Source: Holophagaceae bacterium (GTDB taxonomy: Bacteria > Acidobacteriota > Holophagae > Holophagales > Holophagaceae). Taken from it: DNA of 64,000 nt. The notes beneath the pieces were generated by a model. That model did not search any database. It was given only the letters and a program-made list of their open reading frames with translations, and was not told where the DNA came from. The stretch is from contig JAJTBS010000005.1 in NCBI GenBank assembly GCA_021286765.1, positions 183,017 through 247,016 on the forward strand, in the 5' to 3' direction. Shown here in pieces: positions 12,912-24,656 of this stretch (position 1 is the stretch's first letter; every line of letters starts with the position of its first letter). The translations under genes and the position numbers were made by a program.

Positions 12912-14018
12912 ATGCCCCAACCTGATCCCCAGTCCCTCGCCGGCCTCCGCCAAGCCATCGACGCGGTGGACGACCAGGTGCTGGCCCTCCTCAACCGCAG
13001 GGCCGGCCTCGCCGCGGAGGTGGGGCGTCTGAAATCCGAGGCGGCCCCGGAGGCCCTCTTCCACGCGCCCAAGCGCGAACGGGAGGTTCTCGCGCGGCTG
13101 GAGGCGGCGAACGCGGGACCCTTCCCGGATGCCGCCGTCCGCATGATCTTCCAGGAGATCATGAGCGCCTGCCTCAGCCTGGAGAAGCCGCTGCGGGTGG
13201 CCTTCCTGGGGCCCGAGGGCACCTTCACGCACCTGGCGGCCCGGCATCAGTTCGGCGGTTCCAGCCAGGCTCTGCCCCAGGGCACGATCCAGGCCGTGTT
13301 CCAGGCCGTGGAGCGGGACCGTGCCGACTATGGCGTGGTGCCCGTGGAGAACGCCACGGAAGGGGCCGTGGATTCCACCCTCGACGCCTTCCTCGACAGC
13401 CCGCTGAGCATCTGCGCGGAGATCCTGCTGCCCGTGGACCAGGCGCTGCTGGTGCATCCCGGTCTGGACCTCGGCAGCGTCCGGCGGGTCTACTCCCACC
13501 CCCAGGCCCTGGGCCAGTGCCGCCGCTGGCTGGAGGCCCACATGCCGCAGGCCGATCGCATCGAGGCGCCTTCCACGTCGGAGGCCGCCCGACTGGCCCG
13601 GGAGGATGGTGAAGGCGCGGCGGTGGCCTCCGAGCTTGCCGCGGAGCTCTTCGGCCTCCGCGTGGCGGAGACCCGGATCCAGGACCTCGCCGCCAATGCC
13701 ACCCGGTTCGTGGTGCTAGGGCCCAAGGCCGCCGATCCCACCGGCCGCGACCGCACCACCCTGCTGGCCATGGCCCAAGATGGTCCCGGCGCCCTGCTGC
13801 GCCTGCTGGAGCCCCTGGCCCGCCGCGGCCTGAACCTGAGCCGCATCCAGAGCCGGCCCACCCGGCGGAAGCTCTGGGAATATGCCTTCTTCCTGGACGT
13901 GGAAGGCCACGCCGAGGATGCCCCCATGGCCGAGGCTTTGGCCGAACTCCAGACCGCCTGCGCCTCCCTGAAGGTGCTGGGCAGCTACCCGCAGGCTCCC
14001 ATGGAAGGTGCGCGATGA
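12912..14018 (+). CDS. pheA: Bifunctional chorismate mutase / prephenate dehydratase
   Basis: The 368-residue protein converts chorismate to prephenate and then phenylpyruvate on the way to phenylalanine. Residues 1-90 are an AroQ-type chorismate mutase (LRQAIDAVDDQVLALLNRR, later VRMIFQEIMSACLSLE). Residues 95-275 are the dehydratase (RVAFLGPEGTFTHLAA, YGVVPVENATEGAV, and the catalytic-region NATRF). Residues 280-360 are an ACT domain that normally binds Phe for feedback inhibition (GALLRLLEPLARRGLNLSRI, SRP). AGGAGG lies 5 nt before the ATG. It is behind a Phe attenuator and overlaps the next gene by ATGA. Control at both transcription and enzyme level is therefore likely. Confidence 0.96.
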   Translation: MPQPDPQSLAGLRQAIDAVDDQVLALLNRRAGLAAEVGRLKSEAAPEALFHAPKREREVLARLEAANAGPFPDAAVRMIFQEIMSACLSLEKPLRVAFLGPEGTFTHLAARHQFGGSSQALPQGTIQAVFQAVERDRADYGVVPVENATEGAVDSTLDAFLDSPLSICAEILLPVDQALLVHPGLDLGSVRRVYSHPQALGQCRRWLEAHMPQADRIEAPSTSEAARLAREDGEGAAVASELAAELFGLRVAETRIQDLAANATRFVVLGPKAADPTGRDRTTLLAMAQDGPGALLRLLEPLARRGLNLSRIQSRPTRRKLWEYAFFLDVEGHAEDAPMAEALAELQTACASLKVLGSYPQAPMEGAR

Positions 14019-15349
14019 AGTCCGCAGTGAAGACCTGGACCCCCGATTCCTGGCGGGACCTGCCCGCCGCCCAGCAGCCCGTCTACCGCGATCCCGCCGC
14101 GGTCGACACCGTGCTGGCAGAGCTGCGCGAACTGCCGCCCCTGGTGGTGGCCGAAGAGGTGGACTCCCTCCAGGCCCTGCTGGCGGAAGCGGCGGCGGGC
14201 AAGCGCTTCCTGCTTCAGGGCGGCGACTGCGCCGAAGCCTTCCGGGACTGCCGCGGCCCCATCATCCAGGACAAGCTGCGCGTGCTGCTGCAGATGTCCG
14301 TGCTCATCACCCACGGCGGCCGCACGGGTGTCATCCACCTGGGGCGCATCGCCGGCCAGTACGCCAAGCCCCGCAGCGGGCTCACCGAACCTCATAACGG
14401 CCAGGAGATCCCGGTCTACCGGGGTGACCTCATCAACGGCCTGGCGCCGGACCAGCGGGAGGCTGATCCGGGTCGCCTGCTGGAGGCCTACCACCGGGCC
14501 GCCGCCACCCTGAACCACCTCCGGGCCCTGGTGGATGGGGGGTTCGCGGACCTGCAGCATCCCGAGCACTGGGACCTGACCTGGAGCCGGGAGGACGCGG
14601 GCCATTACCTGGAGACCCTGGACCAGGTGCGGAACTCCCTGGATTTCGTCCAGCGCCTGGGCGGCCTGCCGGAACACCTCCGCACGGGCGAACTGTTCAC
14701 CAGCCACGAGGCCCTGCACCTGCCCTTCGAGACGGCCCTGACCCGCTTCGTGCCCGAGTTCGGCCGCTACTACAACCTGGGGGCCCACTTCCTCTGGATC
14801 GGCGAGCGCACTCGGCAACTGGATGGCGCGCACCTCGAGTACATCCGCGGCCTCGCCAACCCCATCGGCCTGAAGGTGGGCGCCACCATGACGCCGGATC
14901 AGCTCCGGCAGGTGCTGGCCAAGCTCGATCCGGACCGGAAGCCCGGCCGCCTTACGCTCATCACGCGCTTCGGCGCGGGCAGGGCGGAGACCGTGCTGCC
15001 AGCCCTCATCGAGGCGGCCCGAGCCGAAGGGCACCCCGTGCTGTGGAGCTGCGATCCCATGCACGGCAACGGCCGCACCGTGGCGGGAGGCCTCAAGACC
15101 CGGGCCTTCGGGGACATCCTCCAGGAGCTGCAGGAGGTCGCGGCCCTGCACCGGGCACACGGTTCGCGCATGGGCGCGGTGCACTTCGAGCTGACCGGCG
15201 AGCCCGTGACCGAGTGCACCGGCGGCATGGAGCGGTTGGATGAGGCGGATCTGGAGCGGGCCTACCGGAGCGGCTGCGACCCTCGCCTGAATCGCAGCCA
15301 GAGTCTGGAGATGGCCTTCCTCATCGCCCAGATGATCCGGGAGGTCTGA
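14015..15349 (+). CDS. Class II 3-deoxy-7-phosphoheptulonate (DAHP) synthase
   Basis: The 444-residue enzyme condenses phosphoenolpyruvate and erythrose 4-phosphate in the first step of the shikimate pathway. It belongs to the plant-like class II family (length about 445-460), shown by WRDLPAAQQPVY, RFLLQGGDCAEAF near 70, GRIAGQYAKPRS, GEPVTECTGG and WSCDPMHGNG. It overlaps pheA by 4 nt (ATGA), so it is translationally coupled and shares the Phe attenuator: the pathway entry step and the Phe branch would be controlled together. Symbols such as aroG or aroF are used for this class in different organisms, so I leave it blank. Confidence 0.95.
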   Translation: MKSAVKTWTPDSWRDLPAAQQPVYRDPAAVDTVLAELRELPPLVVAEEVDSLQALLAEAAAGKRFLLQGGDCAEAFRDCRGPIIQDKLRVLLQMSVLITHGGRTGVIHLGRIAGQYAKPRSGLTEPHNGQEIPVYRGDLINGLAPDQREADPGRLLEAYHRAAATLNHLRALVDGGFADLQHPEHWDLTWSREDAGHYLETLDQVRNSLDFVQRLGGLPEHLRTGELFTSHEALHLPFETALTRFVPEFGRYYNLGAHFLWIGERTRQLDGAHLEYIRGLANPIGLKVGATMTPDQLRQVLAKLDPDRKPGRLTLITRFGAGRAETVLPALIEAARAEGHPVLWSCDPMHGNGRTVAGGLKTRAFGDILQELQEVAALHRAHGSRMGAVHFELTGEPVTECTGGMERLDEADLERAYRSGCDPRLNRSQSLEMAFLIAQMIREV

Positions 15350-15362
15350 GGGTTCCGCCGGT

Positions 15363-16349
15363 CTACTTCGCCACGCTCCAGGCCATCTGGTTCCGGTAGT
15401 CCTTCACGAACCGCTTGGTCTCGGCGGAGAAGTTGCAGCCGCCGCCGGTGCTGTCGGGACCGATGGCCACCAGGCCCAGGTCGATGCGCGCGGGGAAGGC
15501 GGCGAGGGTGCGGTCCACGGCCTGCTGGGCGGAGAGGCCCTTCGCCAGCAGGTCGTAGGCGGCCTTGGCCACCAGCCGCTTGACGATGTCCTCGCCATTG
15601 CCGGTGCAGGCCACGGCGCCCTTGGGTCCGGCGTAGATCCCCGCGCCGTACATGGGCACATCGCCCACTCGGCCATAGAAGGTGATGGTGGTGCCGCCGG
15701 TGCTGATGGCGGCGGCGAAGCGGCCCTTGGCATCGCGCGTGACGCAGCCCACGGTGTCGGGCGAGCCCAGGGCCTCCTTCAGCGGCGTGGGGAAGTTCCA
15801 GCCCTTCTGCCAGTCGTAGCGCTTCCAGGCCTCGATCTGGCGCGGGTCGCTGCCCTGGAGGATGTCCTTCACCCGCTTGAAGCGGGCCAGATTCTCGGGA
15901 CAGGTGGGGTCATAGTCGGGGAAGCCCATGGCGCGGGCGAAGCGGGTGGCGCCCTCGCCCACAATGAGGAGGTGGGGCGTGTCCATGACCTTCCGCGCGA
16001 CCAGCACGGGATTTTTCACGCGCTCGATGGCAGCCACGGCGCCGAAGGCCCCGGTGCTGCCATCCATGCAGGCGGCGTCCATCTGAATGGTTCTGCCGTC
16101 CAGGCGGATGTTGGCGCCGGTCCCCGCGTTGAAGCGGGGGTCATCCTCCAGGATCACCACCCCGGCGAGGGCCGATTCCAGGGCCTCCCTCCCCGCCTTC
16201 AGCTCAGCCAGCGCTTTGGCCGCAGCGCGGTCCGTGCCGTCCATGCGGGCCCGGGGGCTGCCCGCGCCACCATGGACCACCGCGGCGGGCGGCGCGGCCG
16301 CGAGCAGGGCGCTGAGCACCATGGGCAGGAGGGGGCGGAGGGCGTTCAT
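15363..16349 (-). CDS. Exported isoaspartyl peptidase / L-asparaginase (N-terminal nucleophile hydrolase)
   Basis: The 328-residue protein begins with a signal peptide (about 1-20, LPMVLSALLAAAPPAA) and then the family start AVVHGGAG. It is synthesised as a precursor that self-cleaves before the catalytic Thr in GSPDTVGCVTRDAKG (about residue 192); the substrate loop STGGTTITFYGRVGD and the GTGNGED-type segment (ACTGNGEDIVKR) follow. The family removes beta-aspartyl residues or hydrolyses asparagine; export suggests peptide scavenging in the periplasm. It lies 33 nt downstream of moaA on the same strand. Precise substrate (isoaspartyl dipeptide, asparagine or glycosylasparagine) cannot be decided. 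Confidence 0.9.
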   Translation of the reverse strand: MNALRPLLPMVLSALLAAAPPAAVVHGGAGSPRARMDGTDRAAAKALAELKAGREALESALAGVVILEDDPRFNAGTGANIRLDGRTIQMDAACMDGSTGAFGAVAAIERVKNPVLVARKVMDTPHLLIVGEGATRFARAMGFPDYDPTCPENLARFKRVKDILQGSDPRQIEAWKRYDWQKGWNFPTPLKEALGSPDTVGCVTRDAKGRFAAAISTGGTTITFYGRVGDVPMYGAGIYAGPKGAVACTGNGEDIVKRLVAKAAYDLLAKGLSAQQAVDRTLAAFPARIDLGLVAIGPDSTGGGCNFSAETKRFVKDYRNQMAWSVAK

Positions 16350-16382
16350 GGGGTTCCTCAGTGCGGTTGTCAGAGGCTCGGT

Positions 16383-17387
16383 TCAGCCACCGATGCGGGA
16401 CATCTCGACCCGGGGGAGGCCCGGGGTCGCGCTGCGCCGCAGTTCGGAATAACGATCCCCGCGGCGCTTCCAGTGGAAGGCCAGCAGCGAGGTGAGGTCG
16501 GCATCCCCATGGCCGCCGCGGAGGAAGCCCTTCAGGTCCAGGCTGCCCTCGGCGAAGAGGCAGGTGTAGAGGTGCCCGTCGGCGGAGAGGCGGGCCCGGT
16601 CGCAGCTTCGGCAGAAGGGGGCCGTGACCGAGGCGATGAGTCCCACCTCGCCCCTGCCGTCGGCGTACTGCCAGCCCCGGGCCACGGCGCCCTGGGCGGT
16701 GTGGAGGGACACCAGGGGCCAGCGGGCGTGGAGGGCGCGATGCACCTCGTCGGCGGGGACCACGGATTCCAGGCGCCAGCCGTTGGTGGTGCCCACGTCC
16801 ATGAACTCGATGAAGCGGAGGGTGTGTCCCTGTTCCCGGGCGAAGGCGGCCAGGTCGAGGATCTCATCGTCATTCACGCCGCGCTGCAGGACGCAATTGA
16901 GCTTGAGGGGGCCGAAGCCGGCGGAGCGGGCCGCCTCGATGCCGGCCAGCACGCGGCTCAGGGGCAGGTCGGTGTCGCTGAGGGCCTGGAAGCGGTCGGG
17001 CTGCAGGGTGTCCAGGCTAACCGTGAGCCGCTTCAGGCCGGCCTCCCGCAGGGCAGGTGCCAGCTCCGGCAGCAGGACGCCGTTGGTGGTCAGGGCGAGA
17101 TCGTCGATGCCGGGCACGGCGGCCAGCATCCGCACCAGGGCGGGCAGTTCCCGCCGCAGGAGGGGCTCGCCCCCCGTGAGGCGCAGCTTGGTGACCCCCA
17201 GCCCGGCGAAGATCCGCACCAGGCGGGCGATCTCCTCGAAGCTGAGCAGGGCTTCCCGAGGCAGGAAGGCGTAATCCGGCCCGAAGACCTCCCGGGGCAT
17301 GCAGTAGGTGCAGCGGAAGTTGCACCGGTCGGTGACCGAGAGGCGGAGGGCTTTCAAGGGCCGACCCAGGGCGTCGAGGGGCTGCAT
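16383..17387 (-). CDS. moaA: GTP 3',8-cyclase, molybdenum cofactor biosynthesis
   Basis: The 334-residue radical SAM enzyme makes the cyclic GTP intermediate in the first step of molybdopterin synthesis. The N-terminal cluster motif CNFRCTYC (CxxxCxxC), the SAM-binding TGGEPLLR, the C-terminal second cluster FCRSCDRARLSADGHLYTC, and the C-terminal Gly-Gly tail (RIGG) typical of MoaA are all present. The frame is open upstream but that part is antisense to the divergent gene, so the start is ATG 17387 (family-like length). Its ribosome site is weak (GTGGGAT). No other moa genes are nearby; a MoeB/ThiF-like protein occurs at 53711-54712. Confidence 0.95.
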   Translation of the reverse strand: MQPLDALGRPLKALRLSVTDRCNFRCTYCMPREVFGPDYAFLPREALLSFEEIARLVRIFAGLGVTKLRLTGGEPLLRRELPALVRMLAAVPGIDDLALTTNGVLLPELAPALREAGLKRLTVSLDTLQPDRFQALSDTDLPLSRVLAGIEAARSAGFGPLKLNCVLQRGVNDDEILDLAAFAREQGHTLRFIEFMDVGTTNGWRLESVVPADEVHRALHARWPLVSLHTAQGAVARGWQYADGRGEVGLIASVTAPFCRSCDRARLSADGHLYTCLFAEGSLDLKGFLRGGHGDADLTSLLAFHWKRRGDRYSELRRSATPGLPRVEMSRIGG

Positions 17388-17448
17388 ATCCCACAAGCAT
17401 AAATCCCCCTGTGCGGTCACAATGGATTGTTTGGACGGATACGCAGAT

Positions 17449-18687
17449 ATGGGCTTGTTTGATCGATTCTTCTCCCGCGCCGACGAGGCGCCCCTGCCGG
17501 GCTTGGCAGCCCTGCTGGAGGCCCGAGGGCTGCCCGCGGACCTGCCTGGGCTGGCGGCGTTGGTCCCGGGCTTCGAGGCCCATCGGAAAGCGGAGGAACG
17601 AGAGGCCTGGGTGGCTGCCGTGGCAGAACTCCACGAGCACGGCCTGCCCCTGCCAGAACCCTGGGTCGAGGCCCAGGACCACCTGCTTCCGGAACTGGTT
17701 CCCGCCTGGCAGGCGGAGCGCGAAGGCCGCTGGTGTCGCGGCTTCATCGATGGCCTGAGCCAGCGAATCCAGCTGGGCGGCATGGTCATGCCCGCGGCCT
17801 GGCTGACGCTCTGGGACCAGACCGCCGACGACGTGCTGGACCTGGCCCTGGACCACCTCAGGCACCGGAGCGAGGGCAGCTTCGAGCGCCTGCCCTCGGG
17901 TGCCTACCGCGGACCCTGGAGGGATGGCCTGGATGCGGCCCGGCTGCTGCTTCCCGAGGTCTGGCACGGCCTCTTCAAGGATCAGCACCCCTTCCTCGCC
18001 ATCCCCGCCGCCGACACCCTCCTCGCCGTGCCGCAGATCCTGCTGCCCAAGCTCATGGACGAGGTGGGCCGCAGCGTCCAGTCCGGCGCGAAGCCCCTGC
18101 AGCTGGCGGTCATCGAACGCATCCACGACAAGCTGATGACGGCCCGCCTGCAGGATCCCCACCCCATGTCGGCGCCGCAGCGGGAGCTGAAGCACATGGA
18201 CCTTCTGCAGGCGCTGCGCCAGCAGGAGCAGGACCTGGATCCCGCCCTGGGCCTTCCCGCCGTGGTCTCCCTGGTGAAAACCGGCCAGGGCAAACCGCTC
18301 ACCCTGGCCCTCTGGAGCGAAGGCGCGCCCATCCTGCTGCCCGAGACGGACCTCATCGCTTTCTCGGCCCGAACCGGCGAACCGCTGGGAATCTTCGTGC
18401 GCCAGACCCTGCCCCGCATCCACGAACTCAGGGGCGAGGCCGTCAGCATCTGGGGGCCGCGGCGCGTGCGCTATGAGGGCTTCCCCACGGCGGAGCAGCT
18501 CTCCCGCCTGGAGCAGTTCGCCACTGCCGAGCAGATGAGGTCCCTCCAGACGCCCTCGGGCAACCGGGGCGCTGCGCCCCGGCCTGCAGCGGCCCCTCCC
18601 AGTGGCGCGCCCTTCAACGCCCAGGGCGCAGCGCCGCTGCCACGCCACCTCCAGGGTGCGGGATTGGGTGTGCAGGACGCCGAGTGA
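17449..18687 (+). CDS. Uncharacterised cytoplasmic protein coupled to a serine protease/TPR gene
   Basis: The 412-residue soluble protein starts MGLFDRFF, a common beginning of small cytoplasmic families. A middle part (HPFLAIPAADTLLAVPQILLP..., about residues 175-225) faintly resembles DUF1444/YtpQ-type proteins, but I would not assign it. The last 60 residues are Ala/Pro/Gly-rich and probably disordered. ATG 17449 is preferred; ATG 17422 in frame is an alternative and neither has a clear ribosome site. It is divergent from moaA and ends in TGATG with the next gene, so the two products are likely made together. Confidence 0.7.
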   Translation: MGLFDRFFSRADEAPLPGLAALLEARGLPADLPGLAALVPGFEAHRKAEEREAWVAAVAELHEHGLPLPEPWVEAQDHLLPELVPAWQAEREGRWCRGFIDGLSQRIQLGGMVMPAAWLTLWDQTADDVLDLALDHLRHRSEGSFERLPSGAYRGPWRDGLDAARLLLPEVWHGLFKDQHPFLAIPAADTLLAVPQILLPKLMDEVGRSVQSGAKPLQLAVIERIHDKLMTARLQDPHPMSAPQRELKHMDLLQALRQQEQDLDPALGLPAVVSLVKTGQGKPLTLALWSEGAPILLPETDLIAFSARTGEPLGIFVRQTLPRIHELRGEAVSIWGPRRVRYEGFPTAEQLSRLEQFATAEQMRSLQTPSGNRGAAPRPAAAPPSGAPFNAQGAAPLPRHLQGAGLGVQDAE

Positions 18688-20045
18688 TGCTGCCGGGGTG
18701 GCCGTTCCTCCTGATGCTTCAGGTCGCGCCACCTCCTCCAGCGACCCCCACTCCGATCCATGCCCAGGCTTCTGTGGTCCTGGTGCATGGCCGGTTGGGC
18801 GGGACCCGCGCCCAGCAGGGGAGCGGCGTGGTGATCGCGCCTTTCCTGGTGGCCACCAATGCCCATGTGGTGGAGGGAACACGGGGCCTCACGGTGAAAC
18901 AGGGTGAATCCACCTGGGTCGTGAGCCAGGTGCGGCTGGACCGGAGCCGCGACCTCTGCCTGCTCACGGTGCCGGGCCTGCCCCTCCCTCCGGCGGATCC
19001 GGCCCCAGAGCCGGTTGAACCGGGCCAGAAGGTGCTGGCTGTGGGCTACCCCGGCGGGCAGGGACCCATGGCATCCCCAGGGCGCCTCCGGGGCATTTGG
19101 CACCATGGCGATGGGCGCCTGCTTCAGAGCGATGCCACGACCTTGCCGGGAAGCAGCGGTGGCGGCCTTTTCGATGAGGCTGGCCGGCTGCTGGGCCTCA
19201 CGACCCTGACGTTCACACCGAGTCCCCGGCTCAATTTCTCCGTGCCTGTGGACCGGCTCCAGGAGCTGACGCTCCAGTCGGGGGCGATGCTGGAAAACCG
19301 GATCGAAGAGGGCCGTCGCAAACGGAGCGACGACTGGCTGGAGGGCCTCTGCGAGGATCCCCGCAACTGGCCTGCCTGGGAGGTTGCGGCCCGGCAGTGG
19401 GTTCAGGACCTGCCCGGCGACGAGAACGCCTGGCTGGCTTTGGGTCTGGCCCTGGATCGGGCGGCCCGGATTTCGGCCGGTTCCAGTGCCCCGGCCGACC
19501 TGCTTCCGGAAGCGGTGGAGGCTTACCGACGCTCCCTGGCTCTGCGGCGGAGTCCTAAATCCTGGAACAACCTCGGCGTGGCGCTGGACCTCCTCAACCG
19601 CTTCGAGGACGCGGAGCTCGCTTTCCACGAGGCGCTCAACATGGAACCGGGCTACGCACTGGCCTGGCTGAACCTGGGGTGCGCCCGGATGAATGCGCGC
19701 CGGTTTCCCGAAGCCGGTGAAGCCTTCCAGAAAGGGCTGGCCCTCCGGCCTGATGAGGCGGATGCCTGGCTCCGGCTCGCCCACTGCCAGCGGGGTGCGG
19801 GGCAGAGGGGAACCGCCCTGGCGAGCCTGCGGATCGCCCTCCGCTACCGTCCCATGGCTGCTGAATCCTGGCTGGATTTCGGACTGCTGCTGGTGGAGCT
19901 CTCTCGCACGGACGAGGCCCGGGATGTGCAGGCCAAGCTCCAGGCTTTGAGTCCCGAGCTGGCCGCGCGGCTGCAGGCGACCCTCGGGCGGGTCAAATCA
20001 GGCCGATCTCCCGCAGGCGCCCGATCAGGAAAGCGTGGGCGGTGA
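18687..20045 (+). CDS. Trypsin-like serine protease (S1C/DegP-like) with C-terminal TPR repeats
   Basis: The 452-residue protein has a hydrophobic N-terminus (signal-like, about 1-14, then Pro-rich), a trypsin-like domain at about 28-200, and TPR repeats at about 285-430 (WNNLGVALDLLNRFEDAELAF, AWLNLGCARMNARRFPEAGEAF, AWLRLAHCQRG). The catalytic triad is visible: His in ATNAHVV, Asp in SRDLCLL, Ser in LPGSSGGGLF. No PDZ domain is present, unlike DegP. The start at ATG 18687 overlaps the previous stop (TGATG). The 3' end overlaps the convergent oxygenase gene by 53 nt. The combination suggests a periplasmic protease that docks partners through TPRs. Confidence 0.85.
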   Translation: MLPGWPFLLMLQVAPPPPATPTPIHAQASVVLVHGRLGGTRAQQGSGVVIAPFLVATNAHVVEGTRGLTVKQGESTWVVSQVRLDRSRDLCLLTVPGLPLPPADPAPEPVEPGQKVLAVGYPGGQGPMASPGRLRGIWHHGDGRLLQSDATTLPGSSGGGLFDEAGRLLGLTTLTFTPSPRLNFSVPVDRLQELTLQSGAMLENRIEEGRRKRSDDWLEGLCEDPRNWPAWEVAARQWVQDLPGDENAWLALGLALDRAARISAGSSAPADLLPEAVEAYRRSLALRRSPKSWNNLGVALDLLNRFEDAELAFHEALNMEPGYALAWLNLGCARMNARRFPEAGEAFQKGLALRPDEADAWLRLAHCQRGAGQRGTALASLRIALRYRPMAAESWLDFGLLLVELSRTDEARDVQAKLQALSPELAARLQATLGRVKSGRSPAGARSGKRGR

Positions 20046-20949
20046 TGGGCTCGAAGCGCCTGGCTTCCTCCGGTCCCAGCAGCGCCTCCGGACAGTCCAG
20101 CAGGACCTCGGGCCGGGGATGGCAGAAGAAGGGCATGGAATAGCGCACGGCCTGCGGATCGTCGGGATTGATCACGCGGTGGGTGGTGCTGGGGATCTTG
20201 AGGTTCAGGTGGCGGCTGAGCATGTCGCCCGCGTCGGCCACGATCTCGCCCGCCAGGCCATCCACGGCGCGCCAGGTCCCGTCCCGGTCCAACAGCTGCA
20301 GGCCCGAGTCCGTGGCCGCGGGCAGGAGGGTGATGAGGTTGATGTCCTCGTGGGCAGAGCTGCGCACGCCGCCAGGGATGTACCGGTCCCGCAGGGCCGG
20401 GTAGTGGATGATGCGCAGGATGGAATTGCCATCCGTGATCATGTCGGCGAGGTGACGTTCGGGCAGCCCGAGGTAGAGGGCCAGGGCCTCGAGCAGGGTG
20501 GCGGCACAGGCCTCCAGGGCCCGGTAGAGGGCCAGGGTGTGGGCCTTGAAGCCGGGCACCTCGGCCTCGGGCCAGAGATTGTCGCCGTAGAGGGGCTTGA
20601 GGGGATGCCCAGGGGGAAGCTCCTGGCCCACGTGCCAGAACTCCTTGAGGTCGCCTACCGGGTTGTCCTTGGCGTGCTCGCTGCCGAAGGCCGTGAAGCC
20701 CCTGGCCCCGCCGGAGCCAGGCACCAGGTAGCGCCGCTTGACCTCCTCGGGAAGGGCGAAGAAGGCTCTGGCGGCCTCATAGGCGCCATCCACGTCCGTC
20801 TGGCGGACGGTGTGGCCGGCGACCTTCACGAAGCCCGTGTGGCGGAAGCTGTCGCCCAGCACCCGGATGAAGTCCGCGCGGTCCCGCGTACTGCCCTCCC
20901 GGAACTGGGGGAGATGGACCGTTTCGACCTGGAAGGCGGGGCTGGCCAT
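19993..20949 (-). CDS. 2-oxoglutarate/Fe(II)-dependent oxygenase, isopenicillin N synthase-like
   Basis: The 318-residue protein matches the IPNS/DIOX_N family: an N-terminal segment (VETVHLPQF.. FIRVLGDSFRHTGFVKVAGH), the metal-binding HxD in SSAHEDINLITLLP, the distal His in STTHRVINP, and the Arg of RYSMPFF that binds the 2-oxoglutarate carboxylate. The substrate cannot be read. ATG 20949 is chosen because GAGG lies 5 nt upstream; ATG 20973 has none, and longer starts would run into the recA terminator. Its 3' end overlaps the convergent protease gene by 53 nt, an unusually long antisense overlap. Confidence 0.9.
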   Translation of the reverse strand: MASPAFQVETVHLPQFREGSTRDRADFIRVLGDSFRHTGFVKVAGHTVRQTDVDGAYEAARAFFALPEEVKRRYLVPGSGGARGFTAFGSEHAKDNPVGDLKEFWHVGQELPPGHPLKPLYGDNLWPEAEVPGFKAHTLALYRALEACAATLLEALALYLGLPERHLADMITDGNSILRIIHYPALRDRYIPGGVRSSAHEDINLITLLPAATDSGLQLLDRDGTWRAVDGLAGEIVADAGDMLSRHLNLKIPSTTHRVINPDDPQAVRYSMPFFCHPRPEVLLDCPEALLGPEEARRFEPITAHAFLIGRLREIGLI

Positions 20950-21012
20950 GGGCACCTCGGGGCGACCGGCCATGATAGCTGGCGTGACAGGGATTTCCTC
21001 CGGCGCGGCCCG

Positions 21013-21050
21013 CACAGAAACGGCGGCGGCCCCCGAAGGGCACCGCCGCC
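21013..21050 (-). terminator. recA terminator
   Basis: A hairpin (21022-21034 with 21038-21050, 11 pairs with a 2-base internal mismatch and a minus-strand UUCG-type turn) lies 40 nt past the recA stop, followed by GTTTCTG on the minus strand. Confidence 0.75.
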
Positions 21051-21089
21051 GCCTGCCGACCCCTTCCAAAAGGTCGCAGCTGACGGGAT

Positions 21090-22148
21090 CTAGGCCTCGA
21101 CCAGGGCCTTCATGCCGAGCCTTTCGCGGATGAGGCCCTCGACCTCGTCCGCCAGCTCAGGGTTGTCATTGAAGAGCTTCTTCACGTTCTCGGCACCCTG
21201 GCCCAGGCGGCTGTCCTTGTAGCTGTACCAGGAACCGCTCTTCTGAATGATCTCCAGCTGGGTGCCCAACTCCACCAGCTCGCTGGTGCGGCTGATGCCC
21301 TCGCCATACATGATGTCGAAGGTGGCCACCTTCAGCGGCGGCGCCACCTTGTTCTTCACGACCTTGACCTTGGTCTTCTTGCCGATGACGGAGGAATCCT
21401 CGTCCTTGGCGGCCACCAGGGGATCGCCCGTGTTGCCCTTGATGCTCTGGATGCTGCGGACATCCAGGCGCACGGAGGCGTAGAACTTGAGGGCGTTGCC
21501 ACCGGTGGTGGTCTCGGGGTTGCCGAACATCACGCCGATCTTCATGCGGATCTGGTTGATGAAGACCACGCAAGTGTGGGTCTTGCTGATGGTGCCGGTC
21601 ATCTTGCGCAGGGCCTGGCTCATGAGGCGGGCCTGGAGGCCCACATGGCTGTCGCCCATCTCGCCGTCGATTTCGGCCTTGGGGACCAGGGCCGCCACGG
21701 AGTCCACCACGATGATGTCCAGGGCGCCGCTGCGCACCAACTGGTCGCAGATCTCCAGGGCCTGCTCGCCACTGTCGGGCTGGCTGATGAAGAGGTTGGC
21801 CACGTCCACGCCCAGCTTCTGGGCGTATTCGGGATCCAGGGCGTGTTCGGCGTCGATGTAGGCCGCCAGGCCGCCCTTCTTCTGGGCCTGGGCCACCATG
21901 TGCAGGGCCAGGGTGGTCTTGCCGCTGGCTTCTGGTCCGTAGACCTCGACGACGCGGCCCTTGGGCACGCCGCCCACGCCCAGGGCGGAGTCCAGGGAGA
22001 TGGAGCCGGTGCTGATGATCTCGAGCCCCTCGGCGCCGCTCATGCGGTCGCCGAGCTTCATGATCGAGCCCTTGCCGAAGGCCCGCTCGATGTCGGCGAC
22101 GGTACGGGTCAGGGCTTTGAGGCGATCATCTTGCTCGGACGCGGCCAC
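21090..22148 (-). CDS. recA: DNA recombinase RecA, GTG start
   Basis: The 352-residue RecA forms ATP-dependent filaments on single-stranded DNA for homologous recombination and LexA self-cleavage. It shows [11 protein letters not shown], the Walker [14 protein letters not shown], the Walker B-type [13 protein letters not shown]-binding loops ([43 protein letters not shown]) and the C-terminal domain. The start is GTG 22148, with GGAGGA about 5 nt upstream; no nearby ATG fits. The reading frame stays open upstream as antisense to the kinase gene. The 102-nt divergent region has an A-rich tract but I could not recognise a LexA box. Monocistronic with its own terminator. Confidence 0.97.
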   Translation of the reverse strand: MAASEQDDRLKALTRTVADIERAFGKGSIMKLGDRMSGAEGLEIISTGSISLDSALGVGGVPKGRVVEVYGPEASGKTTLALHMVAQAQKKGGLAAYIDAEHALDPEYAQKLGVDVANLFISQPDSGEQALEICDQLVRSGALDIIVVDSVAALVPKAEIDGEMGDSHVGLQARLMSQALRKMTGTISKTHTCVVFINQIRMKIGVMFGNPETTTGGNALKFYASVRLDVRSIQSIKGNTGDPLVAAKDEDSSVIGKKTKVKVVKNKVAPPLKVATFDIMYGEGISRTSELVELGTQLEIIQKSGSWYSYKDSRLGQGAENVKKLFNDNPELADEVEGLIRERLGMKALVEA

Positions 22149-22250
22149 GGGTTCCTCCGGAAGGGGTGACTCCCAGTTTGCGGCAAAAAGCGAAAAAAAC
22201 AAGAAATCTTTTTTCAGGTCCCCGCTAAAGCCGGCCGAAGAGGAACTGGC

Positions 22251-24652
<2,402 letters not shown>

Positions 24653-24656
<4 letters not shown>

